This document shows, in pieces, positions 5,585-5,636 of a stretch of DNA of 5,636 nucleotides (position 1 is the first letter of the stretch; the number at the start of each line of letters is the position of its first letter). A program made the translations under genes and the position numbers. The stretch is from Bacteroidales bacterium. Lineage in GTDB: Bacteria; Bacteroidota; Bacteroidia; Bacteroidales; Muribaculaceae. The notes under the pieces were generated by a model. That model did no database searches. It was not told where the DNA came from and saw only the letters and a list, made by a program, of their open reading frames with translations. The stretch spans positions 1 to 5,636 of the forward strand of contig CAADVV010000323.1 in assembly GCA_900752535.1 (NCBI GenBank), given 5' to 3'.

Positions 5585-5636
5585 TAAAAAAGACCTCACT
5601 CCTCTCGGAGGGGGATGCCCAAGCGGCGGGGGCGCC
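5585..5636. terminator. Partial GC-rich stem-loop element, possible terminator for a convergent gene
   Basis: CCTC-TCG-GAGG (5601-5611) forms a small hairpin, and GCC/GGC (5617-5619, 5625-5627) could form a second. On the minus strand this GC-rich block is followed by AGTGAGGTC and then TTTTTTATTTT, so it could end a minus-strand gene lying beyond the window. If the missing sequence contains AGTGAGG on the plus strand, CCTCACT at 5594-5600 would close a larger branched stem. The element is cut by the window edge, so this is tentative. Confidence 0.3.

Noticed and set aside
5609..5636. Possible 5' part of a tRNA (TGCCCAAGCGGC resembles a D-arm)
   Set aside because: Position 8-9 spacing and the acceptor arm do not fit well, and the sequence is cut at the edge before any anticodon or T-arm. 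A GC-rich palindromic element explains it as well.

Overview
The window looks like a chromosomal segment of a moderately GC-rich Bacteroidales bacterium, plausibly of the Muribaculaceae. The grounds are: start codons with no Shine-Dalgarno sequence, two upstream boxes that fit the Bacteroidota -7 consensus TAnnTTTG, a menaquinone-type prenyltransferase, a small outer-membrane beta-barrel protein with a Bacteroidota-style signal peptide ending SSAQK, and GC-rich coding regions separated by AT-rich gaps. The family-level placement is inference.

Six protein genes are supported. Five run on the minus strand, in transcription order: (1) a 534-aa protein joining an ABC/AAA-type ATPase to a C-terminal DUF4435/TOPRIM-like domain (4751-3147); (2) menA (3157-2267), overlapping the ATPase gene by 11 nt and closed by a strong intrinsic terminator (2178-2211); (3) a secreted outer-membrane beta-barrel protein (2123-1599); (4) a 78-aa protein of unknown role starting 16 nt after it (1582-1346); (5) a long-chain polyprenyl diphosphate synthase (1128-133) with a candidate promoter and an intrinsic terminator 4 nt after its stop. 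The sixth gene is divergent: a cytoplasmic FrnE-like DsbA-family oxidoreductase on the plus strand (4889-5533).

The clearest functional link is menaquinone synthesis. The polyprenyl diphosphate synthase makes the long isoprenoid tail that MenA attaches to 1,4-dihydroxy-2-naphthoate. The most intriguing gene is the ATPase-TOPRIM protein. Its domain order recalls OLD nucleases and single-polypeptide forms of the PARIS anti-phage system (AriA ATPase plus AriB DUF4435), yet it is embedded in an apparent operon with a housekeeping gene and has a Walker B motif without the usual glutamate. Whether it is a defence gene or a conserved Bacteroidales core gene cannot be settled from the sequence alone.

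The 137-bp divergent region 4752-4888 contains a -7 box for the ATPase-menA operon, a perfect 14-bp palindrome, and a perfect 12-bp tandem duplication that abuts the oxidoreductase start codon. Both ends of the window carry a hairpin with the same 13-nt core, in each case downstream of, and oriented with, the nearest gene. No rRNA, CRISPR array, transposase or complete tRNA is visible. No gap between genes exceeds 300 bp.
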